This document shows positions 8,660 through 17,866 of a DNA stretch of 64,000 nucleotides, piece by piece. Source of the stretch: Eubacterium_B sp034180045 (lineage in GTDB: Bacteria; Bacillota; Clostridia; Peptostreptococcales; Anaerovoracaceae); NCBI GenBank assembly GCA_034180045.1, contig JAXFOY010000020.1:7533-71532 (forward strand). Direction: 5' to 3'. How positions within the stretch are numbered: position 1 is the stretch's first letter; each line of letters starts with the position of its first letter. The notes under the pieces were generated by a model that worked only from the letters and a program-made list of their open reading frames with translations, was not told where the DNA came from and made no database searches. Position numbers and translations under genes: made by a program.

Positions 8660-10567
8660 TTATTTTTCTTTAGTAAGTTCTTTTTCCCATTCTTTCAGTT
8701 TATCGTTGAACTGCTCTGTGTTGAGTGGGGTTTCTAAGATGTGCATTCCCTTGTATTTAAGTGAAGCTACACCATATGGAGCATATGAACCTTGGAACGG
8801 ATCAAGATATGCTGCCGTGTATCCTGCATCAAGACCATAAGGAATTACTATGGCATGCTCCAGAAGAATTGCTTCAGCCTTTGCAAACGCTTCGTATCTT
8901 TCACCTATCTTGTTAGGATCTGTAATTTTATTTGCTTTATCTATAGCTGCATAGTATTCATCCATAATTGCTTTAGTTGAAGCATCCTGACTTGCATATT
9001 CACGACCGTATGAATTTTCTTTTCCAAATGGATCTGCATATGTTAGAGGATCCGCATAGTCGCAGCCGTAATTGCACTTCATAAATGCAAACTTATTGCT
9101 TCTCCTGATATTTGTCAGGAAGCTCTGAGTAGGACCCTGCTCGACGATGATATCGATATAGTCTGTCCCCAACAATCCTTCAAGCTGTTTTTCTATATAC
9201 GTGCATTCTGAATCCCAGTCAGCAACCGCAGGATTATAAAGCATAGGAACCTTTATAGGCAGTTTGGCTCCGGATGCTTCCAGTTCCTTCTTAGCTTTCG
9301 CTGCAAAGTCCTTTGCCTTTTCCTCGTTGAAATATGCGTCTACTCCATCTTTATTAGCAGCTAATTCTTTGAATACATCCTGAGCTGTATAGTCCTTGCC
9401 CTCTGCCGAAACAAAGTTGGTAGGAGTAATTGTATTCAGCACTAGAGCCTCAGCATTGTTTTCATTTGAAATCTTCTTAGCTCCGACTCTGTTGATTCCG
9501 TAGAAGAATGATTTACGGAAGTTTTCGTTATTAACTGCTTTCTTCCAATTTTCAGGTTCATACTTTTCGTCAAACTTAGGATCATACTGGAAAGTGAAGA
9601 AGTAGCTGTAGTCAGGAACTACTCTTGTTGGATGGAATAAATCCTTTGTCTTGTCGTTTTCCGACCAGCTCTTTGCCATCGTGCTTGTTATTGTAGCTTC
9701 TTCCAGCTCACCTCTCTGGTACATTTCACCTGAAAGGGTTGCCGCTTCCGCGTTATATGTAGATGTTATAGTTTCGATAAACACATCATCCGCTTCAAAG
9801 TAATCAGCGTTTTTAAGCATGGTGTATTTTTCACCTGCGCTGTATTCACTTAGATAATATGCGCCGCAGTACCATAACTTGTCATATGATATTCCGTCAA
9901 GCGCTTCGGAGAATTTGTTCCAATCTTCAGTTTTCCAGTCGGCACGCTTATCCCATTCGCCAAACTGTTTTAGCATATCTGATGAAGCCGGTGCGAAACA
10001 TCCGTATGTCAAACATGATAGGAAGTATGGACATTCAGCATCAAGCTTGAACTCAAGTGTGTAATCGTCAACGGCCTTAATTCCTACGTCCTCCCACTTA
10101 ACAGTTCCGTCAGTCAAAGCCTCTGAGCCTGCCCCCGCATTCTTAATCTTCGCAGCGGAGAACATATATGCTGCTGAAGCATCGAACTTAAGTGCATACT
10201 CTGCCGCATTCACAAAATCTTGAGCCTTTACTTCGCCCATTTCTTCATGTGCCGAATTAAACCACTTAACACCCTTGCGCAGCTTGAACGTCCACGTCTT
10301 GCCATCTTTGGAAGTCTCCCATTTCTCGGCAAGCGCCGGTTTAATATGTCCTGTGGAGTCATACTGGATCAGCCATTCCTGAGTATTTGCAGGAATCCCC
10401 ATATCTCCGGTAAGTGTTGTGTTGAGATAGTTGAGAGTTGTTACATCAGACGAATAAAGTGCACGGTATTCCGTTTTGCCTGAATCGTTGCTTCCCCCTC
10501 CGCAAGCAGTCAGCATGCCGGCTAGCAGCAACGCGCTAATAAGCGTTACAAAAATCTTTTTCTTCAT
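8660..10567 (-). CDS. oppA: Peptide-binding lipoprotein OppA
   Basis: Extracellular solute-binding protein (family 5) that captures peptides for OppBCDF. The first 22 residues are a lipoprotein signal with lipobox LTAC followed by GGGSNDSG, so the cysteine would be lipidated on the outer face of the membrane. The mature part has family landmarks such as ALAEKWETSKDGKTWTFKLR near residue 80 and a long two-lobed body. At 635 residues it is larger than E. coli OppA (543) but normal for clostridial members. It is the first gene of the operon and has its own strong promoter. The exact peptide preference cannot be read from sequence. Confidence 0.93.
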   Translation of the reverse strand: MKKKIFVTLISALLLAGMLTACGGGSNDSGKTEYRALYSSDVTTLNYLNTTLTGDMGIPANTQEWLIQYDSTGHIKPALAEKWETSKDGKTWTFKLRKGVKWFNSAHEEMGEVKAQDFVNAAEYALKFDASAAYMFSAAKIKNAGAGSEALTDGTVKWEDVGIKAVDDYTLEFKLDAECPYFLSCLTYGCFAPASSDMLKQFGEWDKRADWKTEDWNKFSEALDGISYDKLWYCGAYYLSEYSAGEKYTMLKNADYFEADDVFIETITSTYNAEAATLSGEMYQRGELEEATITSTMAKSWSENDKTKDLFHPTRVVPDYSYFFTFQYDPKFDEKYEPENWKKAVNNENFRKSFFYGINRVGAKKISNENNAEALVLNTITPTNFVSAEGKDYTAQDVFKELAANKDGVDAYFNEEKAKDFAAKAKKELEASGAKLPIKVPMLYNPAVADWDSECTYIEKQLEGLLGTDYIDIIVEQGPTQSFLTNIRRSNKFAFMKCNYGCDYADPLTYADPFGKENSYGREYASQDASTKAIMDEYYAAIDKANKITDPNKIGERYEAFAKAEAILLEHAIVIPYGLDAGYTAAYLDPFQGSYAPYGVASLKYKGMHILETPLNTEQFNDKLKEWEKELTKEK

Positions 10568-10629
10568 TTCTCTTGCCTCCTACAAACAATTAGTCTTCCT
10601 AATGTTTTGATATATTAGGTGGTTATTTT

Positions 10630-10675
10630 GGCTGTGCCTTCACTTTACAGCCTCAAGCTTTCCTGTATTATATCA
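10630..10675 (-). promoter_or_regulatory. oppA promoter and leader hairpin
   Basis: Reading leftward, TGATATAAT (bases 10667-10675) is an extended -10 box with no good -35. It is followed in the leader by GGCTGT pairing with ACAGCC (10630-10652). The hairpin lies about 65 bases before the oppA start. It could stabilise the message or take part in regulation. The rest of the 257-base gap up to the HAD gene is AT-rich and shows no gene. Confidence 0.5.
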
Positions 10676-10824
10676 CAGTTTCTTCATATTTCTACTTTTT
10701 TTTGAATATTTAGTTATGAAATTCGGTAATTGAATTTATCAAATTCATTAAGGCTTAAGTGAACATTAATTTTATTCCATTAAAGCGATAAACCCAATGT
10801 GTGTTTTTCAATACTTTATACCAA

Positions 10825-11475
10825 TTATATGCATATTTGTGCTTCGAGTTCAGCCATGTTTTCAGCAAAGACTTCTGCTCCTGATTCCGACAAAAAGTCC
10901 CTGTCTCTGAACCCCCATGTGACGATTATATGATCAATTTCCGCATTTTTTGCAGTCAGCAAATCCACCTCCGAATCTCCTATGTAAACCGTTTCGTTTT
11001 TGCTCGCTCCCATACATTCAATAATTGTATTTACCGCTTCAGGATGCGGCTTTACCGGCACGCCCGGTCTCTCGCCGACCGCTTTATCAAATACGCCTGC
11101 AAAAAAATTATCGCAAAGAAGCCTTACCGCATCATCTATCTTGTTTGAAATAACCGCAGTTTTAATCCCTTTGCTTCTGATCTTTTTTATGACATCAACA
11201 ATGCCGTCATAAGGTTTCGTATTGTCCATATTATGTTCTCTATAGTATTCCAGAAAGCTACGCTCCACTGCTGATATTTTTTCTTCTGTGAGTTCATCCG
11301 GCACACTTTGCTCTATTAAAAATCTCACGCCTCGCCCCAGTGCTTTACGAGTTTGGTTTTTGCTCCTCGCCGGCAAATTGTGCGCTTTCAAGGCAAAGTC
11401 CACGGCATTAGCTAAATCATCCAAAGTAGAGAGTATCGTGCCGTCCATATCGAATATCGCCAATTTATATTTCAA
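10825..11475 (-). CDS. HAD-family phosphatase (phosphoglycolate phosphatase-like)
   Basis: A haloacid-dehalogenase hydrolase that uses an aspartate nucleophile. Motif I FDMDGTI is at residues 8-14, motif II is near AVISNKIDD, the lysine motif III lies around VPVKPHPEAV, and motif IV is YIGDSEVDLLTAKNAEI. The helical cap between motifs I and II is the C1 type found in Gph/PpaX phosphatases. It is probably a cytoplasmic small-phosphoester phosphatase; the substrate cannot be fixed. It lies 30 bases after the serine hydrolase gene and is probably co-transcribed with it. No clear terminator follows. Confidence 0.8.
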   Translation of the reverse strand: MKYKLAIFDMDGTILSTLDDLANAVDFALKAHNLPARSKNQTRKALGRGVRFLIEQSVPDELTEEKISAVERSFLEYYREHNMDNTKPYDGIVDVIKKIRSKGIKTAVISNKIDDAVRLLCDNFFAGVFDKAVGERPGVPVKPHPEAVNTIIECMGASKNETVYIGDSEVDLLTAKNAEIDHIIVTWGFRDRDFLSESGAEVFAENMAELEAQICI

Positions 11476-11505
11476 TAATATTCTCCTATTATGTATTTAT
11501 CCAAA

Positions 11506-12975
11506 CTAAAGTGATTTTATAAAAACTATATCGCCTACATCAGGTTCATAGCTAACCTTTACTTTAACAACTTCTTTATGTTCATTAGTGACAAAAACCA
11601 CCGAAACGCACAAAATCAAGGTATCTTCTTTGACCCCGTCCATGACAAAAGAGTTCCGCCCCCAATGCCTGAGTTCAAGTTTCTGATTTCTATATGTCAG
11701 CCATAAGCTGCCGTTTTCCAAGCTTACCTCCAGATTGCCATACCCCGGATGCTTGTATAGCCCTGCAAACTCCTTATATTCGATATTACACGGTATAAAA
11801 CCTTCCGCCTTACGAAGTCTTTTACCGGCAATGTCCACATTACAATCATTGTATGCGGAAAGTGGCGCTTTCTCGCCGACTTTATGAGAACTTTTACAGA
11901 ACCTTTCGACCCAATTTTCTTCCTTGACTCCCAGCGCCCGGTCCAGGATTCTGTACGCCATACTGAAGAAAAACGACTGTGTCGGACTATGCAAATTCAC
12001 CATAAATAACAGTCCTATTTTTTTATCAGGCAAGTACATTTGCAGGCTGCTGTACCCCTCAATTTTACCTGTATGTTTTTGAAATCTATGATTCCTATAC
12101 TCGCCGAGCCTCCACCCCAAACCGTATGAGTCACACGCATAGCAGTCCTTTGGAATAGAATCTTCATATTCAATCTGCGGTCTGTGAAGTTCGTCAAAGT
12201 ATTCTCTCGGCATAAGCATATGACCGTCCTCGCAAATACCTTCATTAATATTAAATTCTATCCATTTGACCATGTCCCTTACAGTGCTGTTTATAGAGGC
12301 TGCGGGACCTGCCTGATCGACATTCCAAAAGGAGACTCTTTGCGGTTTTCCGTCAACAACAAAGTACGGCTCCGCATGATTGCCGTCTTTCACAAGTTTT
12401 TCACCCTCGCAGCAGGTTCTATCCATTCCGATAGGCTCGAATATGTACTCCTTCATAAGCTCATTCCAAGGCTTCTCACATACCTTTTCTGCAACAAATC
12501 CCGCAAGCGCATAAACCACATTGCTGTAAAGAGCTCTGTTGCCGTATGCATCAACAGGCTCTATGTACTTCATTCTCTTTGCGAGTTCTTTTCTATCAAA
12601 GTCAGCCGGCCAAAGTACATCGTGCGCCCCGAATCCTGTTCTATGGCAAAGCATATCTCTAAGCGTAACCTTATCTCCGGCTTCTCCGTAAAACTCAAGT
12701 TCAGGAACATATTCTATCACAGGTCTGTCTATATCAAGCTTGCCATCTGCCGCAAGCGCCATTATAAGAGTTGCCGTCATAGATTTACTGCATGATGCTA
12801 TGCAAAAAAGAGTGTTTTCATCAAAGTTCAAGCCCTTTTCAACATCTCTAAATCCGAAAAACTCCTGCTCGGCGGGCGCACCCAGACCTTCTCCGAAAAC
12901 AGCTATTGCCGCTCCGGGTATTCTCCAGTAATCCAGCTCTCTTATTATTTCTTCCCTATCAATAAGCTTCATCAT
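11506..12975 (-). CDS. Serine beta-lactamase-like hydrolase (class C/PBP4*-type)
   Basis: The 489-residue protein has the three active-site motifs of the penicillin-binding-protein/beta-lactamase superfamily. These are SCSK (SxxK) in FCIASCSKSMTATL near residue 63, a YSN (YxN) in ALYSNVVYALAG, and HTG in the KHTGKIEGY segment (the KTG equivalent). The N-terminal 370 residues are the catalytic domain. The last 100 residues look like the extra beta-barrel found in many esterase or peptidase members. There is no signal peptide, so it is probably cytoplasmic, which argues for an esterase or D-aminopeptidase rather than an antibiotic-resistance enzyme. Its start overlaps the preceding stop as ATGATGA. 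Confidence 0.8.
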   Translation of the reverse strand: MMKLIDREEIIRELDYWRIPGAAIAVFGEGLGAPAEQEFFGFRDVEKGLNFDENTLFCIASCSKSMTATLIMALAADGKLDIDRPVIEYVPELEFYGEAGDKVTLRDMLCHRTGFGAHDVLWPADFDRKELAKRMKYIEPVDAYGNRALYSNVVYALAGFVAEKVCEKPWNELMKEYIFEPIGMDRTCCEGEKLVKDGNHAEPYFVVDGKPQRVSFWNVDQAGPAASINSTVRDMVKWIEFNINEGICEDGHMLMPREYFDELHRPQIEYEDSIPKDCYACDSYGLGWRLGEYRNHRFQKHTGKIEGYSSLQMYLPDKKIGLLFMVNLHSPTQSFFFSMAYRILDRALGVKEENWVERFCKSSHKVGEKAPLSAYNDCNVDIAGKRLRKAEGFIPCNIEYKEFAGLYKHPGYGNLEVSLENGSLWLTYRNQKLELRHWGRNSFVMDGVKEDTLILCVSVVFVTNEHKEVVKVKVSYEPDVGDIVFIKSL

Positions 12976-14102
12976 TCCGCTCCATCGTCATCTTTAAAAC
13001 TAAGCACTTTTTCAACTGCAAGTTTGGGAACAAAGTAGTTTCTCTCCTCATCGACATAGTAGCTGAGTCCCCCAGTCTCCCCTTCAACAACCTCACTGCG
13101 ATGAGTCGGTTTTCCCATTGCAATCACAAGACGCATAGTTGTATTCTCATCGAGTCCGAGCTCCGATTTGATTGCCTTAGCATCTATAGATGCCATGATA
13201 CAACTGCCGTATCCTCTGTCCGCTCCCGCAATCGCTATGGTGTCAGCTGCAATTCCCGTATCTATATCCCTTATCATCGAAGGAGCTCCGGCATAATATA
13301 TAGCGATAAGCGCGGTCGGCATTTCGTTTTCTTTCGGCGTTCCAATCTCAGGAGGCAGAGCCGCCGCCCACTTCATATGTTCGCCTAGCTTCTTAATTTT
13401 CTCCCGCCCTGTTATGGCTACGAATCGAAGTTCTTGGGCATTTTTACCGCAGCTTCTCTTTGATGCCATGGAAACAATAGCTTCTATATCTTCTCTTGGA
13501 ATCGATTCTTGCGCGAACCTCCTGTATGTCCTACATCCCTCCAACAGTTTTTCTAAGGATTTCCCCTCCGGATATTTTCCAAAATTCAACTCGGATTCCT
13601 CCTTTTCGTCTTTGCTCGCTGCTAAATATCCAAAATGCCTTTTGGCAGATTCAACATAGTGAGCTGCTGCATTTTGATTTGCCGCTATTTCTTCTTCCGT
13701 TAACTCTCTGATAACCTTTGCCGGGTTTCCCATCAAAAGAACTCCCTGAGGAAATTCCTTATTCTGCGGTACAAGACTGCCCGCCGCCACCAAGGTATTC
13801 TGACGAATGATACAACCATCCATCAAAATAGAGCCCATGCCTATCATACAATTGTTTTCTATCCTTGCTCCATGCACTATAGCACCGTGACCTATGGTTA
13901 CATCATCACCTATATTTATCGGGTAGCCTTCATCGACATGTAAAACAGCACTTTCCTGTATATTTACGCGATTTCCCAGGTTCAACTCATCCGTATCGCC
14001 CCTGACCGTCGCATTATACCAAACGGAGCAATCCTTGCCATAGCTGACTTTGCCGCTTACAACCGCTCCCTCTCCTACCATTAAATCTATAAACTTGTTC
14101 AT
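12972..14102 (-). CDS. Gamma-carbonic-anhydrase-like / nitroreductase fusion protein
   Basis: Residues 1 to about 165 are a left-handed beta-helix of hexapeptide repeats like YrdA/PaaY. The three metal-site histidines are present: LHVD (about residue 55), IGHG (72) and VHG (77). After a charged linker, residues from about 185 to the end are a nitroreductase-family flavoprotein domain (TYRRFAQESIPREDIEAI, then SCGKNAQELRFVAI, and later AIAGADRGYGSCIM and VIAMGKPTHRSEV). The two domains are normally separate proteins; both reading frames are intact here. The ATG after GGAGAAGGGA is preferred over one four codons upstream that lacks a properly spaced ribosome site. It is the first gene of a three-gene unit with the serine hydrolase and HAD phosphatase. 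The reaction is unknown. Confidence 0.82.
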   Translation of the reverse strand: MNKFIDLMVGEGAVVSGKVSYGKDCSVWYNATVRGDTDELNLGNRVNIQESAVLHVDEGYPINIGDDVTIGHGAIVHGARIENNCMIGMGSILMDGCIIRQNTLVAAGSLVPQNKEFPQGVLLMGNPAKVIRELTEEEIAANQNAAAHYVESAKRHFGYLAASKDEKEESELNFGKYPEGKSLEKLLEGCRTYRRFAQESIPREDIEAIVSMASKRSCGKNAQELRFVAITGREKIKKLGEHMKWAAALPPEIGTPKENEMPTALIAIYYAGAPSMIRDIDTGIAADTIAIAGADRGYGSCIMASIDAKAIKSELGLDENTTMRLVIAMGKPTHRSEVVEGETGGLSYYVDEERNYFVPKLAVEKVLSFKDDDGAE

Positions 14103-14308
14103 TCCCTTCTCCATTCCTCGTCATTTTCTCTATTATATCATGTGTATCCGCTAATTAAATGTTCTTCGACTAATTCCACCATAAAAAAATATAATATCAT
14201 CTATTATATTCACAAGAACTATTCCATATCCGTGCATTGAATGTTACAATTATAATAAGTTGTTTGTTAACCGGACACTACTGTTTTTACATGCACAAGG
14301 AGGACAAA

Positions 14309-14500
14309 ATGCTAAAGAAAAATAGGAAAAAAATACAAAAAGCAGAAGAAATCATTGCAAAAGACAAGCTCCGTAAAAAGAACGGTCTTATTAATTTCAC
14401 CACAGCTTTGACACTGGCTACTCTTATCGGACTTTCATTCGCAGCTCTTGTAATGACGGATTCCGGCAACAAATCCGACGAAAGCGCTCAGGATTCATAG
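14309..14500 (+). CDS. 63-residue single-span membrane protein
   Basis: The ATG follows AAGGAGGAC, a strong ribosome site; further upstream in-frame ATGs lack one. The N-terminal 30 residues are highly basic (LKKNRKKIQKAEE and KDKLRKKNG), then one hydrophobic helix (TTALTLATLIGLSFAALVM), then a short acidic tail. By the positive-inside rule the basic part is cytoplasmic. The stop is 18 bases before the GPH transporter start, so the two are co-transcribed. It may be a small accessory subunit of that transporter, but I recognise no family. Confidence 0.6.
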   Translation: MLKKNRKKIQKAEEIIAKDKLRKKNGLINFTTALTLATLIGLSFAALVMTDSGNKSDESAQDS

Positions 14501-14518
14501 AGGTAAAATAAAGCAACA

Positions 14519-15892
14519 ATGAAAACATCTGATAAAATAGGCTATGGTGTAGCTTCAACAGGGGATTCCATAGCCTATACTTTTATTGGCACATTTTTGA
14601 TGTTCTTCCTTACGACGGTAGCAAAAATAGACCCTGCTACAGCAGGCGTAATCAGTGCCGTGGGTGCGGTTTGGAATGCAATTTTCAACCCTCTTATGGG
14701 GTATTTTTCCGATCAAATAAACACCCGCTTTGGTAAGCGAAGACCTTTGATGCTTGCGTTTTCAATACCGCTTGCATTATCATTCTTTCTGCTGTACACG
14801 GTGGTACCCTTGCCCGAAAAAGCTATGCCTGTCTACTACGGACTTATGCTAATGCTTTTTTGGACTTCATATACGGGTTTCTTTGTTCCATATCTGGCAC
14901 TCGGGGCTGAGTATACAGAGGACTATGACGAGAGAACGGTACTGAGACTGTATGCTTCATTCTTCAATATGACGGGAAATATCATCTGTATGTTTGCCCC
15001 TACTCTGCTTGTGGATTTCTTGACATCTGTGGGAATTTCAACAAATCACGCTTGGTCGCTGACAGCGGCTTTGCTCGGCGTTATTTCCATGTTGTCAATA
15101 CTCATAACCGTGTATTTTGCCGAGAGCAAAGACAAACCGCGCTCAAAATTTGATTATAATAATCGGGTAAGCAAAAATAAAAAGTTCCGCATGCTAAATA
15201 TATTTAGAGAATATCTTTCCGTCGCTGCGCTCAAACCCATGCGATACCTCATTCTCGCAAGCGTTGCATCGCTTATTTGCTATGCTATGTTAATGTCCGA
15301 TATGTTGTATTTTTTGACATATAATCTGAAGCTCAGCCCAAGGATGATTTCGCTTATGCTGCTTATACGCCCGCTTATAGCGGTGGTTTTTATACCCTTG
15401 GTAGGAAAGGTTGCCCTAAAAATAGATAAACGTGCAACGATAATTCTTTTTTATTCTATAGGTGCGGCTTTGATGATAGCCTTGCGTATGACAGGAATCA
15501 AGAGCATTTTTTCGATTTCATTATATCTTTTAGCTTTGATGCTCTGCACCTGCATATATTGGCAATTGATGCCCGCTATCTATTATGACATCTGCGACTA
15601 TGACAGATTGTATAACGGGAAATCACGTCAAGGCACCATAGTCTCGTTTCAGGGGCTTATAGAAGCGGTAGCAGTCGGCATAGGTTCTTTGATTCTCGGA
15701 ACTTTGCTAAAAGCGTCCGGATTTAACGGCTCATCAAAAGTCCAAAGTGCGGTCGCCTTAGATAGAATTGAAAGCTGCACTACTTTTATTCCGGTAATTT
15801 TTTTGCTTGTGGCGGCTGTATCCATCTATCTCTATCCGATAACAAAAAAAGTCCACGCGGACATACTCGATAGACTTGAAGAAAACCGATAA
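14519..15892 (+). CDS. MFS transporter, GPH (glycoside-pentoside-hexuronide:cation symporter) family
   Basis: A 457-residue protein with about 12 membrane helices. The N-terminus (YGVASTGDSIAYTFIGTFLMFF) and the loop NPLMGYFSDQINTRFGKRRP, with its RFGKRR motif, are typical of MelB/GPH symporters. It probably imports a sugar or glycoside with Na+ or H+. The substrate is not readable, and no glycosidase lies nearby. The ribosome site AGAGG is a little far from the ATG (about 15 bases), so expression may depend on coupling to the small upstream gene. It ends about 110 bases before thrS without a clear terminator. Confidence 0.85.
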   Translation: MKTSDKIGYGVASTGDSIAYTFIGTFLMFFLTTVAKIDPATAGVISAVGAVWNAIFNPLMGYFSDQINTRFGKRRPLMLAFSIPLALSFFLLYTVVPLPEKAMPVYYGLMLMLFWTSYTGFFVPYLALGAEYTEDYDERTVLRLYASFFNMTGNIICMFAPTLLVDFLTSVGISTNHAWSLTAALLGVISMLSILITVYFAESKDKPRSKFDYNNRVSKNKKFRMLNIFREYLSVAALKPMRYLILASVASLICYAMLMSDMLYFLTYNLKLSPRMISLMLLIRPLIAVVFIPLVGKVALKIDKRATIILFYSIGAALMIALRMTGIKSIFSISLYLLALMLCTCIYWQLMPAIYYDICDYDRLYNGKSRQGTIVSFQGLIEAVAVGIGSLILGTLLKASGFNGSSKVQSAVALDRIESCTTFIPVIFLLVAAVSIYLYPITKKVHADILDRLEENR

Positions 15893-15922
15893 TGTGTCCA
15901 TGCACTTATTTCTGCCGATTTA

Positions 15923-15951
15923 TTGTCAATAAACAGATAATATGTTAGACT
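15923..15951 (+). promoter_or_regulatory. thrS promoter
   Basis: TTGTCA and TAGACT are spaced by 17 bases, with TG one base before the -10. The leader is only about 50 bases and contains no T-box structure. Confidence 0.55.
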
Positions 15952-16006
15952 AATGGGTACAAATAAATCAACTTTTTAATACTATATTTTATATGAGGAT
16001 ATTTTT

Positions 16007-17776
16007 ATGAATAAAGAAGAATTTGCACAAGTATACCGTCATTCTCTTGCACATATTTTAGCCAAAGCGGTCGTGGAAGTTTACGGTAAGGAGAATGTCC
16101 AAATAGCTATCGGTCCACAAATCGCCGATGGATTTTATTATGATTTCGTTTTGCCAAAGAATGTGACAAACGACGATTTTCCGACAATCGAAGCAAAGAT
16201 GCACGAGATTATCAAGCGCAGAGAGGATTGGGTATGTAAGGAAGTTTCCAAGGAAGAAGCTTTGGAAATATTCAAAGATCAGAGATTTAAGGTAGAACTT
16301 ATCCAAGATTTGCCCGGTGACGAAAAGCTGACAGTATATTATACAGGCGACAATTTCGTCGACCTATGTCGCGGCCCTCACATCAGCAATTCTCAGGAAC
16401 TTATGAATTGTGCCTTCCAGGTAAAATCGGCCTCCGGCTCATACTGGAGAGGAGATGAAAATCGCGAACAGCTTCAACGCATTTATGTATATGCTTTCCC
16501 TAGCAAACAGGAACTAAAAGAGCATCTAAAGTTCGTAAAAGAAGCAATGGAACGCGATCATAAGAAAATCGGTCCTGCGCTCGACCTCTTCATGTTCCAG
16601 CCGAGTGCACCGGGAATGCCTTACTGGCTTCCTAGAGGATGGAAGCTTTTCAATGCGCTAAAGGCTTTCTGGCTCGATATTCACGAAGAGCATGGTTATC
16701 AGGAAATCTCAGGACCTGTTGTCAGCAGCAGCGATCTTTGGGAGACAAGCGGTCATTGGGGACATTATCAGGAGAACATGTTTGTTGTTCCACCGGCTAA
16801 CGAAAATGACAAAATTTACGCACTAAAACCTATGAACTGCCCTAACGCAATTTTGACATACAAGAGAGATTTACACAGCTACAAGGATTTGCCAATCCGT
16901 TTCAGCCAGACAGATACAATTCACCGTAAGGAGAAGTCGGGCGAGCTTAACGGTCTTTTCCGTGTACAGATGTTCCGTCAAGATGATGATCACACTATCC
17001 TTGCGGAAGAACAAGTTGCAGATGAAATTGCAGATATCATGAAAATAGCTGATCAGATTTATGGAACTCTGGGGCTGAAATACCGCGCAGAACTCTCCAC
17101 AAGACCTGATGATTTCATGGGAGATATTGAGTCTTGGAACAAAGCGGAAGCAGGTCTAAAGGCAATTCTGGATGCGCAGTACGGTGAAGGAAACTACGAG
17201 ATAAATGAAGGTGACGGTGCTTTCTACGGTCCAAAGATTGATCTTCAAATGACAGATGCAATAGGTCGTGAATGGCAGATGGGAACAATTCAACTCGACT
17301 TCCAGCTTCCTCTGAACTTCGATCTCAAATATACCGCTGCGGACGGTTCGCAGAAGCGTCCTGTTATGATTCACCGTGCAATCTTCGGTTCATTTGAGCG
17401 TTTCATAGGTATTTTGATAGAAAACTTTAAGGGTGCATTTCCATTCTGGCTGTCACCTGTACAGGTGGGCATAGTACCTATTCGTCCTGAGCACAACGAG
17501 TACGCCGAAAAGGTGGCAAAACTGCTTCGCAGAAACCGCATTAGATTTGAGGTTGACTACGAAAACCGCAACATGAAGGAAAAGATTAAGAATTTCAAAA
17601 AATATAAGGATCCATACATCATCGTTCTCGGTGATAAGGAAGCCGAGGAAAATACAGTTTCTATCAACGTTCGCGGTAACAACAAACAAATACAAAACGT
17701 TCCGCTTGAAAAATTCATCGAGCTTTGCAATGATATGAATTATGACCACAGACTTGAGCTTATAGACAGTCTGTAG
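16007..17776 (+). CDS. thrS: Threonine--tRNA ligase lacking the TGS domain
   Basis: Charges tRNA-Thr. The editing domain comes first: HSLAH has the metal/editing histidines at residues 12 and 16, and the CRGPH motif has Cys121 and His125. The class II catalytic core follows, with motif 1 around PVVSSSDLWETSGHWGHY, motif 2 LFRVQMFRQDDDHTI and motif 3 IFGSFERFIGILIE. The anticodon-binding domain closes the protein (VQVGIVPIRPEHNEYAEKV). Bacterial ThrRS is usually about 635-645 residues; this one starts about 60 residues late relative to E. coli and so has no N-terminal TGS domain. The start codon is well placed and there is no upstream frame, so the short form looks real. Confidence 0.95.
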   Translation: MNKEEFAQVYRHSLAHILAKAVVEVYGKENVQIAIGPQIADGFYYDFVLPKNVTNDDFPTIEAKMHEIIKRREDWVCKEVSKEEALEIFKDQRFKVELIQDLPGDEKLTVYYTGDNFVDLCRGPHISNSQELMNCAFQVKSASGSYWRGDENREQLQRIYVYAFPSKQELKEHLKFVKEAMERDHKKIGPALDLFMFQPSAPGMPYWLPRGWKLFNALKAFWLDIHEEHGYQEISGPVVSSSDLWETSGHWGHYQENMFVVPPANENDKIYALKPMNCPNAILTYKRDLHSYKDLPIRFSQTDTIHRKEKSGELNGLFRVQMFRQDDDHTILAEEQVADEIADIMKIADQIYGTLGLKYRAELSTRPDDFMGDIESWNKAEAGLKAILDAQYGEGNYEINEGDGAFYGPKIDLQMTDAIGREWQMGTIQLDFQLPLNFDLKYTAADGSQKRPVMIHRAIFGSFERFIGILIENFKGAFPFWLSPVQVGIVPIRPEHNEYAEKVAKLLRRNRIRFEVDYENRNMKEKIKNFKKYKDPYIIVLGDKEAEENTVSINVRGNNKQIQNVPLEKFIELCNDMNYDHRLELIDSL

Positions 17777-17816
17777 ATAGATAAGAAACAGACTTATAAG
17801 GTAAAAAAGTTGTACA

Positions 17817-17866
17817 AAGCAGCTGTGACGATTTATTCTTAAATTGTTACAGCTGCTTCATTTTTC
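17817..17866 (+). terminator. Strong terminator of thrS
   Basis: AAGCAGCTGT pairs with ACAGCTGCTT. Further inner pairing extends the stem to about 20 bp, and CATTTTTC follows. Confidence 0.9.

Noticed and set aside
11000..13711. Several rightward frames opposite the HAD, hydrolase and fusion genes
   Set aside because: All lie antisense inside well-supported genes and show no domain motifs or ribosome sites.
15893..16006. T-box leader for thrS
   Set aside because: The leader is about 50 bases and has no T-box sequence or long stem.
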